Of a stretch of DNA of 64,000 bases, positions 8,957 to 16,985 are shown in pieces. Position 1 is the first letter of the stretch. Each line of letters starts with the position of its first letter. The notes beneath the pieces are model-generated. The model saw nothing but the letters and a program-made list of their open reading frames with translations. It was not told the origin of the DNA and did not search any database. Origin of the DNA: WLMZ01 sp037140375 (GTDB taxonomy: Bacteria > Actinomycetota > Acidimicrobiia > Acidimicrobiales > Ilumatobacteraceae); NCBI GenBank assembly GCA_037140375.1, contig JBAXER010000003.1:9497-73496 (forward strand), written 5' to 3'. A program made the position numbers and the translations under genes.

Positions 8957-9637
8957 TTACTCAACGAGGTCTGTGTCTCGCGGACCGAACGTGAAGTAGT
9001 GCTTGAGGTACGGCGTCGGGTCGTCATTTCCCCAGTCGTACGCAGCCACCTGTGCGACACTTCGACGTCCGAGTAGTGACCGGAACAACTCGAAACGGCT
9101 TGCCCGCAGGGTAGCTGGCGCATCGGATGCACCAATTTCGTCACCTTCGGTGGTGACCACTCGAACCGCTGGAAGACCGGCGGCTTGCACATTGGCAACG
9201 AATCCGCCAGCGATAATCGGTATGGCCCACTGACCAAAGTCGTCGGGAAGTGAAGCCTCGAGACCAAGCGCTCCACGCAGATCGGCCTCGTGCGCATACA
9301 AATCGAACACTGCCCGGATCGGTACGTCCGGCTCTCCAGAAGACAGCACCGATTCGAGTATCGGAGCGTCCTGGGTCCATCCGGCAAGCAGATCGCTGAG
9401 GCTCGTGTGTTGATGACGCGCTACCTGCGCGGCAGTCCATGGGTCGGTGGTCACCCCGTCGAGATTGCCTGTGCGCACATCTTCGGTAATGCCCCGCAGG
9501 TGGGCTATCACGTCGTGCACGGTCCACTCAGGAGTGGCCGGGCAGGTCTGATTGGCCGCGTCGTCGGAGAGATCGGCTGTCATCTCCGTGATTCGCGAGC
9601 GTGCCGATGCGTACAACGATCCCAATCCGTCAGACAT
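8957..9637 (-). CDS. DinB-like / mycothiol-dependent maleylpyruvate isomerase family protein
   Basis: 226 aa. The N-terminal helical bundle has the family pattern PATPEWTVHDVIAHLRGITEDVRTG (residues 35-60), with a His that typically binds metal, and a second FDLYAHEADLRGALG segment. Actinobacterial members are mostly of unknown substrate, some using mycothiol. I start it at the ATG at 9637: a TACAGT box ends 6 nt upstream, whereas the longer GTG start at 9655 would lie upstream of that box. It is divergent from a second family member at 9815 and separated from it by a perfect hairpin. Confidence 0.8.
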   Translation of the reverse strand: MSDGLGSLYASARSRITEMTADLSDDAANQTCPATPEWTVHDVIAHLRGITEDVRTGNLDGVTTDPWTAAQVARHQHTSLSDLLAGWTQDAPILESVLSSGEPDVPIRAVFDLYAHEADLRGALGLEASLPDDFGQWAIPIIAGGFVANVQAAGLPAVRVVTTEGDEIGASDAPATLRASRFELFRSLLGRRSVAQVAAYDWGNDDPTPYLKHYFTFGPRDTDLVE

Positions 9638-9643
9638 GACCGA

Positions 9644-9649
9644 ACTGTA
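9644..9649 (-). promoter_or_regulatory. -10 box TACAGT, leaderless promoter
   Basis: TACAGT lies 6 nt before the ATG at 9637 of the DinB-like gene. It overlaps the codons of the longer possible reading frame and so decides the start. Confidence 0.5.
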
Positions 9650-9676
9650 CGCCACTTTGCTTCAGAACAGCGTACG

Positions 9677-9717
9677 TGGGCGCGATTTGGGACAGGTGCT
9701 GTCCCAAATCGCGCCCA
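9677..9717. repeat. Perfect 19-bp inverted repeat with 3-nt loop
   Basis: The arms TGGGCGCGATTTGGGACAG and its exact reverse complement are separated by GTG. It lies in the 177-nt gap between two divergently transcribed genes, where no transcript needs terminating, and has no flanking T-run. It could be a palindromic repeat unit or a regulatory structure; within this window I found no second copy. Confidence 0.8.
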
Positions 9718-9778
9718 TGCAACTGGGCTGGGGATGGGTGGGGCTGGGCGAATCGAGGCGGGCCAGGGCGTATGGCTC

Positions 9779-9784
9779 TACTGT
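9779..9784 (+). promoter_or_regulatory. Possible -10 box TACTGT upstream of the second DinB-like gene
   Basis: TACTGT lies 30 nt before the ATG at 9815, which also has a GAGGAG site, so this message would have a short leader rather than being leaderless. Confidence 0.35.
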
Positions 9785-9814
9785 GACTACCAACCGCATC
9801 ACTGAGGAGCCACG

Positions 9815-10564
9815 ATGAACCTTGACGACTACCTGGCAGCGCTTGAGACAAACAGCGAGACCCTCGCCGTAGCAGCCACTGCCGCTGGGTTCGATGCGTC
9901 GTTGCCAACATGCCCCGAGTGGTCGATGCGTGAACTCGTGCTGCACCTTGGCGAGGTTCAGCGCTGGACGGCAGCGATCGTGCGCAACCAGGTCACCAAC
10001 CCCGCGAACGGTGTGGGCGACTTTCTCGGCCCACTCCCCGACGATGCCGGGCTGATGAGTTGGTTCGTCGCTGGCGCGGCGCTGCTGAGCAACACGTTGC
10101 GCAATGCCGATCCCGACGTCGAATGCTTCCGCTTCCTCGAGGACCCACCATCGCCCTTGTTGTTCTGGGCGCGTCGGCAATCACTCGAAGCGGTCATCCA
10201 CCGCATCGACGCCGAACTGGCGGGCGGACCAAGCTCGCCGATTCCGGTTGTGCTCGCTGCCGACGGAATCGACGAGATGCTCACCGGATTTGTGCCCCGC
10301 AAGCGCACTCCCCTGCGCAGTGCCAACCCAGTCGTGTTGCAGGTGGCCCCAACCGATGTCGCCTCGGCTTGGCGCGTCACGATCAGCGATCAAACGCCGG
10401 TCACTGTGCGAACTGCTGGCGATGCCAACTGCACCGTGAGCGGTACGAGCTCAGACATCTACGAAGCGTTGTGGAACCGCCGCGGCCTCGACTCGCTGGT
10501 CGTCAACGGCGACGGCTCGGTGCTCGACGCTTTTCGCGAGAACGTGAAAGTGCGCTGGGGCTGA
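9815..10564 (+). CDS. Maleylpyruvate isomerase/TIGR03083-like family protein
   Basis: 249 aa. The N-terminal DinB-like bundle reads LPTCPEWSMRELVLHLGEVQRWTAAIV (residues 30-56), and the middle has QSLEAVIHRIDAELA with the second conserved His. The C-terminal 90 residues (PVVLQVAPTDVASAWRVTI...) form the SCP2-like second domain common to actinobacterial members of this group. The function is not established; mycothiol-dependent chemistry is possible. The start is ATG with GAGGAG 5 nt upstream. It is divergent from a paralogue at 9637, with the hairpin between them. Confidence 0.8.
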   Translation: MNLDDYLAALETNSETLAVAATAAGFDASLPTCPEWSMRELVLHLGEVQRWTAAIVRNQVTNPANGVGDFLGPLPDDAGLMSWFVAGAALLSNTLRNADPDVECFRFLEDPPSPLLFWARRQSLEAVIHRIDAELAGGPSSPIPVVLAADGIDEMLTGFVPRKRTPLRSANPVVLQVAPTDVASAWRVTISDQTPVTVRTAGDANCTVSGTSSDIYEALWNRRGLDSLVVNGDGSVLDAFRENVKVRWG

Positions 10565-10595
10565 ACCGTGTCGCACGAATGAACCACGCTGATGA

Positions 10596-11219
10596 TCAGT
10601 GGTAGTACGGGTTCTCGCCGCTGGTGTGATCAGTGATGTCTTTGACCTGATCGATGCCTTCGACTTGTTCGACGATGGTGGTCTGCACGCCATCGAGCAT
10701 GGTCATGCGGCTCATTGAGCAGCCGTGGCAACCGCCGCCCATTGTGAGAAAGGCGGTGCCGGCTTCGTCGTGGCCAACAAAGGTGACAAACCCACCGTGT
10801 GCCGCAAGCGCCGGATTGACCTCGACGCTGATGATGGCTTCGATCTCGGCCGACAATGCGTCGTCGCGAACGAGACCCTCGATCGAGGGAGCCAACGGCT
10901 TGTTGGGGTTGCGAATAACGAGACCCTGCGACTCGGTGAGATCGAGCGTGGCGCCCTTGAGTTGCTCGATGTCTTTGGCGGGGATGATGATCTTGAGGCC
11001 GTCGTGCGTGCGCACCTCATCGGTGAACGCAGCCTTGGTGGTGATTTCGAACGACAGGTCGTAGCGAAAGTCGGCGCCTGGATCGCTGATGATCTCGAGC
11101 CGAAGGCCGAGTCGATCGGTTTCAGGCTCGTCGTCGCGCATTTGAATGATCTGCGTATGCGCTGCTGAGGTGACCGAAATGATCTGATCGTTTTCGACTT
11201 GCGCTGAAGTTTGGCTCAC
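10596..11219 (-). CDS. nfuA: NfuA-like iron-sulfur cluster carrier
   Basis: 207 aa. An N-terminal A-type/HesB-like domain (residues 15-100, lacking the usual Cys triad) is followed by a NifU C-terminal domain with the cluster-binding CxxC in GGGCHGCSMSRMTM near residue 165. This order is that of NfuA, which delivers Fe-S clusters to target enzymes. Several potential clients lie in the window, for example the dihydroxy-acid dehydratase and the ferredoxin. The start is GTG; a TAGCGT box ends 7 nt before it and no ribosome-binding site is present, indicating leaderless translation. Confidence 0.88.
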   Translation of the reverse strand: MSQTSAQVENDQIISVTSAAHTQIIQMRDDEPETDRLGLRLEIISDPGADFRYDLSFEITTKAAFTDEVRTHDGLKIIIPAKDIEQLKGATLDLTESQGLVIRNPNKPLAPSIEGLVRDDALSAEIEAIISVEVNPALAAHGGFVTFVGHDEAGTAFLTMGGGCHGCSMSRMTMLDGVQTTIVEQVEGIDQVKDITDHTSGENPYYH

Positions 11220-11226
11220 CTCAAAA

Positions 11227-11232
11227 ACGCTA
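11227..11232 (-). promoter_or_regulatory. -10 box TAGCGT of nfuA, leaderless
   Basis: TAGCGT lies 7 nt before the GTG start of nfuA. Confidence 0.5.
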
Positions 11233-11254
11233 CCGGCTCAGTGGTCGGACCGGC

Positions 11255-12028
11255 TCACCCAGGACCGCCACCGTCACACTCAATACGTTGGCCAGTGACA
11301 TACCCGGCGCCGTCGCTACACAACCACAACACCACGTTGGCCACATCGACCGGCTGACACACCCGGCCGAACGCCGAGCTGGCATCGAGGCCGCGCAAAT
11401 CGTGCAGGTCGCGGTCGCCAGTCATCGCCCGAGCCAGGCGCACGCCCATATCGGTCTCAACTAACCCCGGTGCAACGATGTTCACGTGCACCCCGTTGCG
11501 ACGCTCTTCTTTGGCCAACGTGAGTGCGAGAGCCTCAAGCGCCGCTTTGCCCATGTTGTACGGAGCGCCATTGGGGCCCATGTGCGATGTGGCCACTGAG
11601 GACACCATCACGATGTCACCACGATTGCGCTGACGCATCGAAGGCAACACGAGACGAGAGAGGTGGTGCGCACCGAATGCGTGAGTAGCGACAACGCGCT
11701 GCATCTCGGCCGGGTCGGTGTCGGCCACTGCTTGGCCACGAGACGCAATGCCCGCGTTGCACACCAGAAGGTCGACGTAACCGAACTCGGCGATGACCGC
11801 TTCGACCATCACACGATCTGCCTCGGCATCGTCGATCGAAGCTTGAAACGCCGCGGCAGAACCACCAGCGGCCACAATGCCCGCAACCGTTTCGGCAGCA
11901 GCCTCGGCATCGCGGCGATAGTTCACGGCGACCGTCGCACCATGCGCTGCCAACAACTCAGAGATACCCCGGCCGATACCTCGGCCCCCACCCGTAACTA
12001 ACGCCACACGACCATCAAGCTGACCCAT
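11255..12028 (-). CDS. Short-chain dehydrogenase/reductase, FabG-like
   Basis: 257 aa, a classical SDR. It has the NAD(P) motif TGGGRGIGRG (residues 12-21), NAG near residue 90, catalytic Ser in VSSVATS and YNMGK (Tyr-x3-Lys) near residue 155, and the C-terminal VTGQRIECDGG end typical of FabG-type 3-oxoacyl reductases. The substrate is not defined, and without fatty-acid genes nearby I would not call it fabG. The ATG has an AGAGGAG site 5 nt upstream. Confidence 0.88.
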   Translation of the reverse strand: MGQLDGRVALVTGGGRGIGRGISELLAAHGATVAVNYRRDAEAAAETVAGIVAAGGSAAAFQASIDDAEADRVMVEAVIAEFGYVDLLVCNAGIASRGQAVADTDPAEMQRVVATHAFGAHHLSRLVLPSMRQRNRGDIVMVSSVATSHMGPNGAPYNMGKAALEALALTLAKEERRNGVHVNIVAPGLVETDMGVRLARAMTGDRDLHDLRGLDASSAFGRVCQPVDVANVVLWLCSDGAGYVTGQRIECDGGGPG

Positions 12029-12091
12029 GCCACTCCTCTTTCATTCGTCGCGGTTGCGGCTCTCGCCCCCCAAGTATGGCAACCTTGAGAG

Positions 12092-13012
12092 GTGCAAGAA
12101 GGCAGCAAGAAAGCAATCACCGCAGCATTTTTCGCCAACCTGGGTATTGCAGTTGCAAAGTTCGTTGGCTTCCTCATTACCGGGTCTGCGGGCCTTCTCG
12201 CTGAGGCAGCCCACTCACTTGCCGACACCGGCAATCAGGCACTGCTCATGCTCGGCGGCAAGCGTTCCCGGCGGCCAGCAACTGAGCACCACCAGTTTGG
12301 GTTCGGCACCGAGCGCTATTTCTGGGCCTTCGTCGTGGCGCTGGTGCTCTTCACCGGCGGCGGCATGTTCGCGTTGTACGAGGGCATCCAGAAGCTGATT
12401 CACCCGCACGCTGCCGAGAACATTGGCGTTGCAATCGTGATCTTGCTCGCCGCTGTTGCGCTCGAGAGCTACTCGCTTCTTACGGCCGTCACCGAGGCCA
12501 AACGCCTGAAGCCAGCCGGCATGTCGTACTGGCGTTTCGTTCGTACTGCCAAACAACCTGAGCTACCGGTGGTGCTCCTCGAAGATGTGGGCGCCGAGAT
12601 CGGCTTGCTGTTCGCTCTGTTCGGTGTGGTGATGACCAAGATCACCGACAACGCCCGATGGGACGCGGTGGGCTCTATCGCCATCGGCGTGCTGCTCGGC
12701 GTCATCGCAGTGATCCTCGCGATACGCATGAAGGCGTTGCTCATCGGCGAGTCAGCAACTGCGGCTGACCAAAGCGCAGTGATCGATGCGATCACGTCGG
12801 CGCCCTTGGTCAATCGATTGATTCATATTCGCACTCTGCATCTCGGGCCTGAAGAACTGCTCGTTGCGGTCAAGGTCGAGTTCGCACGAGACCTCACGAT
12901 GGCCGAACTCGCCGTGGCAGTCGACGGCGTCGAGCGAGCAATTCGCTCACGCGTGCCGATGGTGGGACTCATCTACATAGAGCCCGATCTGTATCGCGGT
13001 GCTCCAGCCTGA
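12092..13012 (+). CDS. Cation diffusion facilitator (CDF) metal exporter
   Basis: 306 aa with six transmembrane helices and a C-terminal cytosolic dimer domain. The TM2 metal site reads AEAAHSLADTGNQ near residue 40 and the TM5 site LLEDVGAEIG near residue 165. It probably exports Zn, Mn or Fe in exchange for protons; the exact metal is not readable. The start is GTG at 12092, with GAGAG directly before it, too close for an ideal ribosome-binding site; a TATGGC box 11 nt upstream suggests a very short leader. It is divergent from the SDR gene. Confidence 0.85.
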   Translation: MQEGSKKAITAAFFANLGIAVAKFVGFLITGSAGLLAEAAHSLADTGNQALLMLGGKRSRRPATEHHQFGFGTERYFWAFVVALVLFTGGGMFALYEGIQKLIHPHAAENIGVAIVILLAAVALESYSLLTAVTEAKRLKPAGMSYWRFVRTAKQPELPVVLLEDVGAEIGLLFALFGVVMTKITDNARWDAVGSIAIGVLLGVIAVILAIRMKALLIGESATAADQSAVIDAITSAPLVNRLIHIRTLHLGPEELLVAVKVEFARDLTMAELAVAVDGVERAIRSRVPMVGLIYIEPDLYRGAPA

Positions 13013-13067
13013 GGTCAGCGCCCAGTTCATCGACGTGCTTCGGCGCACGCCGTGACGAAGGAACGAA

Positions 13068-13499
13068 TTAGCTCGCTGGCGAAAGCACCACGAGAGGAAT
13101 CTCGCGGTCGGTCTTGGTCTGATAGCCGGCGTAGTTCTTGTACGTAGCGGTCACGATTGGCCACATTCGTGCACGCTCTTCGGGCGAAGCAACCGTGGCG
13201 ATCATTGCCTTTGTGGGCGCACCCTTATAGGCCACCTGCACCTGCGGATTGTCGCGCAGGTTCACAAACCAAGCAGGGTGCGTGGGGTCACCACCGCGAG
13301 ACGCGACGATCACAATATTGTCGCCCTCTTGCAATGGCGAGGTGAGCATCACCGAACGCGGCTGACCGCTCTTGCGGCCGATGGTGGTGAGTTCGAGCAC
13401 CGGCATGTTGCCGGCGGTCCAGCCCACCTTGCCGAAGCTGACCTTCAGCAAACAACGGTGAACGGCGTTCATGCTCTTCATTGCAAAGTCACTTGGCAT
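13068..13499 (-). CDS. F420/deazaflavin-dependent nitroreductase-family protein
   Basis: 143 aa. It reads as the Ddn/split-beta-barrel deazaflavin oxidoreductase family: NMPVLELTTIGRKSGQPRSVMLT, then VIVASRGGDPTHPAWFVNLRDNP. These actinobacterial enzymes bind F420 and reduce varied substrates. I start at the ATG at 13499 (MPSDFAMKS): a TATGGT box ends 7 nt before it, and the upstream ATG at 13511 is itself inside that box, so it could not be on the transcript. It is divergent from the thiamine operon. Confidence 0.85.
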   Translation of the reverse strand: MPSDFAMKSMNAVHRCLLKVSFGKVGWTAGNMPVLELTTIGRKSGQPRSVMLTSPLQEGDNIVIVASRGGDPTHPAWFVNLRDNPQVQVAYKGAPTKAMIATVASPEERARMWPIVTATYKNYAGYQTKTDREIPLVVLSPAS

Positions 13500-13506
13500 G
13501 GGTTTG

Positions 13507-13512
13507 ACCATA
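13507..13512 (-). promoter_or_regulatory. -10 box TATGGT, leaderless promoter
   Basis: TATGGT lies 7 nt before the ATG at 13499 and contains the upstream in-frame ATG, which it rules out as the start. Confidence 0.5.
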
Positions 13513-13532
13513 GCGGATCGGCAACCGGGCGC

Positions 13533-13538
13533 TAGCGT
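13533..13538 (+). promoter_or_regulatory. Possible -10 box TAGCGT of the thiamine operon
   Basis: TAGCGT lies about 12 nt before the first conserved base of the TPP riboswitch, so transcription would start just ahead of the aptamer. Confidence 0.4.
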
Positions 13539-13550
13539 GAGCAGTCAACA

Positions 13551-13640
13551 CACGGGGAGCTCGCAGGTTCGGCGGGCTGAGAGGGTGCACGCCAGCGCCG
13601 ACCCTTCAACCTGCTCTGGGTAATGCCAGCGAAGGGAACT
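13551..13640 (+). ncRNA. TPP riboswitch (THI element)
   Basis: The conserved landmarks of the thiamine-pyrophosphate aptamer occur in order and spacing: CGGGGAGC at 13554-13560, GGCTGAGAGGG at about 13575-13585, GACCCTT and AACCTG around 13600-13612, then CTGGGTAATGCCAGCGAAGGGA at 13615-13637. The GAAGGGA end doubles as the ribosome-binding site of the pyrophosphokinase GTG at 13644, so TPP binding would hide it: translational control, with no terminator visible. It heads an operon for thiamine uptake and phosphorylation. Confidence 0.95.
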
Positions 13641-13643
13641 CAC

Positions 13644-14312
13644 GTGCCATCTTCTCGAACTGCCCTCGTCATCGTCGGCGGCTCTGCATTGTCGCCCGAC
13701 GCCCTTGTTGGCCTTCCGCCAGACGCCTACATCATCGCCGCCGACTCAGGCCTCGACCATGCCGTTGCCGCCGGGCTTCGACCGCATTTGGTGATCGGCG
13801 ACTTCGACTCGGCGAACCCCGCAACGCTGGCGTGGGCTGTGGCCGAAGGAATCGAAATCGAGCGACACTCACCCGACAAAGACAACACCGACACCGAACT
13901 TGCTCTCGCCGCGGCACGTATGTCCGGCGCTACCGACGTTGTCCTACTTGGCGGCGGCGGCGACCGACTCGACCACTCGATCGCCGCGATCACCACTCTC
14001 GGCCACCCTTCAATGGCGGTATTTACAACGGTGTCGGCGCGTTGGGACACCACGATGATCAGCGTGCTGCACGCCCCGCGAGCAATCACGTTTGCCACAG
14101 AACTCGACGCGACCTTCTCACTCCTTGCACTACACGGAGCCTGCTCCGGAATCGATGTCGACGGCGGATTGTGGCCGTTGAGCGATGCCGAGCTGCAACC
14201 TGGGTCGAGCCTTGGTGTGAGCAACCGCACCACCACCAACGAACTCCGGCTTCGCGCTCGCGTCGGTGTACTCACCGTGGTGTTCCCACTTCATTTCGGA
14301 GGACAACTATGA
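13644..14312 (+). CDS. thiN: Thiamine pyrophosphokinase
   Basis: 222 aa. It converts imported thiamine with ATP to thiamine diphosphate. The family motifs are visible: AADSGLDHAVAAGLRPHLVIGDFDSA near residue 35 (the DSG and GDFDS substrate and Mg site), then DKDNTDTELAL, and the C-terminal beta domain ending in ELRLRARVGVLTVVFP. I use the GTG at 13644 because GAAGGGA stands 6 nt upstream and an earlier ATG at 13623 lies inside the riboswitch core. The stop overlaps the next ATG (ATGA), coupling it to the transporter genes. TPP-riboswitch control fits its role. Confidence 0.93.
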   Translation: MPSSRTALVIVGGSALSPDALVGLPPDAYIIAADSGLDHAVAAGLRPHLVIGDFDSANPATLAWAVAEGIEIERHSPDKDNTDTELALAAARMSGATDVVLLGGGGDRLDHSIAAITTLGHPSMAVFTTVSARWDTTMISVLHAPRAITFATELDATFSLLALHGACSGIDVDGGLWPLSDAELQPGSSLGVSNRTTTNELRLRARVGVLTVVFPLHFGGQL

Positions 14313-15364
14313 ACCGAATCTCAGCAATCGCTCTGGCGCTCACCCTTGCAGCGTCTGCATGCGGCAGCGACTCGAAGCAGGCGGCCGAAGTAGCGCCGGC
14401 GTCGCTCACGCTCGTGGCCTATGACTCGTTCAGTCTCAAGCCCGACTCGTTCGATGCCTTCACCAAGAGCACGGGTATTGCAGTCAAGATTGTCACCGCA
14501 GGCGACGCCGGAACAATGTTGTCGAAAGCGGCGCTCACGGCCGGAAACCCCGAAGGCGACGTGATGTGGGGCGTCGATAACACGCTGCTGGCGCGGGCCC
14601 AGCAGGCTCAAGTTTTCTCGCCATACAAGTCGTCCGAACTCGCAGCGCTCGAGCCGACGGCCGCGGCGTTGGTCTCGGGCAACTTGGTCACGCCGGTTGA
14701 CGAAGGCGACGTGTGCGTGAACTACGACATTGCTTGGTTCGAGCAGAAGAACCTCGACCCGCCGACAACCCTCGACGACCTGCTGAAGCCTGAGTACAAA
14801 GATCTGTTGGTCGTCGAGAACCCCGCCGCTTCGTCCACGGGCCTTGCGTTCATGCTGGCCACCATTGCCCACGCGGGTGACAGCGCATGGGAGCAGTACT
14901 GGACCTCGCTGCGAGGAAACGGCGTGAAGGTCGTAGAGAGCTGGGACCTGGCGTATTACGAGCAGTTCTCTGGCTCCACCGGAAAGGGCGATCGACCGTT
15001 GGTTGTTAGCTACGGCACTAGCCCACCCGCCGAAGTGATCTTTGCCGACCCTCGCCCCGACCGCGCCACCACTGGCGTTGTCGGCTCAACCTGCTTTCAT
15101 CAGGTGGAGTTTGCAGGCGTGTTGCGCGGCACAAAGTATCCAACGGCTGCCGGCACGTTGATCGACTACCTCGTGTCGAAATCATTTCAAGAGTTACTGC
15201 CGCTCACCCTGTTTGTGTATCCGGCGCGAACCGACGCGGTACTCCCTGCGGAGTTCAACGAATTCGCTGTGCGTCCCGCAGATCCGCTAGTCGTGTCGCC
15301 AAGCGACATCGAAGCAAAGTCGAAGGACTGGATCGCCACGTGGACCAACCTCGTGGTGAGGTGA
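14309..15364 (+). CDS. thiB: Thiamine ABC transporter substrate-binding lipoprotein
   Basis: 351 aa. A lipoprotein signal (hydrophobic residues 4-17, then SACGSDS with Cys18) anchors it outside the cell. The body is a ThiB/TbpA-type periplasmic-binding fold: LTLVAYDSFSLK near residue 32, GDVMWGVDNTLLARA, then ESWDLAYYEQFSGSTGKGDRPLVVSYGTSPPAE, which is characteristic of the family. It overlaps thiN by 4 nt and precedes permease and ATPase. The frame stays open far upstream inside thiN, but the lipobox and ATGA overlap fix the start. Confidence 0.92.
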   Translation: MNRISAIALALTLAASACGSDSKQAAEVAPASLTLVAYDSFSLKPDSFDAFTKSTGIAVKIVTAGDAGTMLSKAALTAGNPEGDVMWGVDNTLLARAQQAQVFSPYKSSELAALEPTAAALVSGNLVTPVDEGDVCVNYDIAWFEQKNLDPPTTLDDLLKPEYKDLLVVENPAASSTGLAFMLATIAHAGDSAWEQYWTSLRGNGVKVVESWDLAYYEQFSGSTGKGDRPLVVSYGTSPPAEVIFADPRPDRATTGVVGSTCFHQVEFAGVLRGTKYPTAAGTLIDYLVSKSFQELLPLTLFVYPARTDAVLPAEFNEFAVRPADPLVVSPSDIEAKSKDWIATWTNLVVR

Positions 15365-15365
15365 C

Positions 15366-16985
15366 ATGAGCTCCTCGAACCGGTTGCCCCGCCTGCTGCT
15401 CGTTGCACTCGCCGCTCCCGCTTCGCTGTTCTTCGCCGTCTTGTATCTGTGGCCGGTTGTCTCGCTACTGAGCCAAACCCTCACTCTCGATTCGATGCGT
15501 GCCGCAATGCACGACCCCACCATCCGCCACGTCGTGTGGTTCACCGCGTGGCAGGCGTTGCTCAGCACGGCACTCACAGTTGTCTTGGGACTCGGCCCCG
15601 CGTACCTCTTGGCGCGTTATGAGTTCACCGGCCGGCGACTGATCACCGCGCTCGTCACGGTGCCCTTCGTGTTGCCAACGGTGGTGGTGGGCGCTGCGTT
15701 CTTGGCACTGCTGCCCGACTCGCTTGACCAAAGCGTGACTGCGATCGTGCTCGCTCATGTGTTCTTCAACATGGCAGTAGTCGTTCGCGGCGTCGGCGGT
15801 CTGTGGCAGCAACTACCCACCGAACTCACAGGCGCGGCACGAACACTTGGCGCCTCGCCGCTACGCACAATGCGCGAGATCACCCTGCCGTTGTTGGCAC
15901 CCGCCATCTACGCGTCGGCGAGCATCGTGTTTTTGTTCACCTTCACATCGTTCGGTGTTGTGCGATTGCTCGGTGGGCCTGCGCACACCACGCTCGAGGT
16001 CGAGATCTGGCAGCGCGCCACGCGCCTCGGAGATGTCAGCGTGGCTGCCGTGCTTTCGGTTGCACAGTTGCTGCTGCTCGGTGTCGCCGTTGCATGGTTC
16101 GCACATATTCAGTCGCGCCACCGTCGTGGTCTTCAGCTGCAGCCCGTAGGTCAGCGTCGACGCGCGCGAACTTCACGGCAGCGTTCGCTTGTCGCACTCA
16201 CCTCGGCGGCCATTGTCATCACGATCGCCGCACCATTGATCGCGTTGATCGAGAGAAGCCTGCGAACCACCGGCGGGCATTCGCTCGCGGCGTGGCGGGG
16301 CGTGTTCGGCGCCTCAGCAGATCGGCCTGCTCGCCCCACCACCGGTGTTCTTGTCGACCCATTGGCATCACTTGGCACTTCGTTACGGTTTGCCGTGATT
16401 GCAACCGCCATCAGTTTGGTGATCGGCACAACCGCGTCACTCGCAATCGCCGCGCTCGGAAGGCGTGGCCGCGTACTCGATATTGCGCTGATGCTTCCGC
16501 TCGGAACAAGCGCCGTCACCATCGGCTTCGGTCTGCTGGTCGCTTTTGATTCAGGCCGACTCGACTGGCGGGCTTCGCCGCTGATGATTCCCCTCGGTCA
16601 CGCGTTGGTGGCCACCCCCTTCGTTGTGCGCGTGGTGTTACCTGTGTTGCGATCGGTCGAGGCTGCACTGCGCGACGCAGCATCCACGTTGGGTGCATCG
16701 CCCCTGAGAGCATGGCGCGAGGTAGAAGTTCGTCTCATCGCTCGCCCACTTGTCACGGCCGCAGGCTTCGCAATGGCCATTTCGCTTGGGGAGTTTGGGG
16801 CAACGAGCTTCCTCACCCGCCAAGGGCGCGAGACTCTGCCCATCGCAATCGAACGGCTTCTCAACAGTCCCGCTTCCCTGCTGCACGCGCAGGGCTACGT
16901 GCTAGCCGTCGTGCTCGCAGCGCTCACCTTTGTGATTGTGGCGGCCCTCGAGACCACGAGCAGCGGAGTTGATCGCCGTGCTTGA
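15366..16985 (+). CDS. thiP: Thiamine ABC transporter permease
   Basis: 539 aa with about twelve membrane segments: two tandem permease halves, each with an EAA loop (GAARTLGASPLRTMREITLPLLAP near residue 155 and DAASTLGASPLRAWREVEVRL near residue 440), as expected of ThiP-like fused permeases. It moves thiamine across the membrane with the preceding lipoprotein and following ATPase. The start ATG follows the thiB stop by one base; its last 8 nt overlap the ATPase gene. Confidence 0.92.
   Translation: MSSSNRLPRLLLVALAAPASLFFAVLYLWPVVSLLSQTLTLDSMRAAMHDPTIRHVVWFTAWQALLSTALTVVLGLGPAYLLARYEFTGRRLITALVTVPFVLPTVVVGAAFLALLPDSLDQSVTAIVLAHVFFNMAVVVRGVGGLWQQLPTELTGAARTLGASPLRTMREITLPLLAPAIYASASIVFLFTFTSFGVVRLLGGPAHTTLEVEIWQRATRLGDVSVAAVLSVAQLLLLGVAVAWFAHIQSRHRRGLQLQPVGQRRRARTSRQRSLVALTSAAIVITIAAPLIALIERSLRTTGGHSLAAWRGVFGASADRPARPTTGVLVDPLASLGTSLRFAVIATAISLVIGTTASLAIAALGRRGRVLDIALMLPLGTSAVTIGFGLLVAFDSGRLDWRASPLMIPLGHALVATPFVVRVVLPVLRSVEAALRDAASTLGASPLRAWREVEVRLIARPLVTAAGFAMAISLGEFGATSFLTRQGRETLPIAIERLLNSPASLLHAQGYVLAVVLAALTFVIVAALETTSSGVDRRA

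Noticed and set aside
13034..13049. Hairpin with a TTCG loop between the CDF gene and the convergent F420-type reductase gene
   Set aside because: Only a 5-bp stem and no T-run; too weak to call a terminator.
13832..14308. Upstream in-frame extension of the thiamine-binding lipoprotein
   Set aside because: It is encoded inside thiN, is Arg-rich and lacks the signal peptide; the ATG at 14309 starts the lipobox and overlaps the thiN stop.
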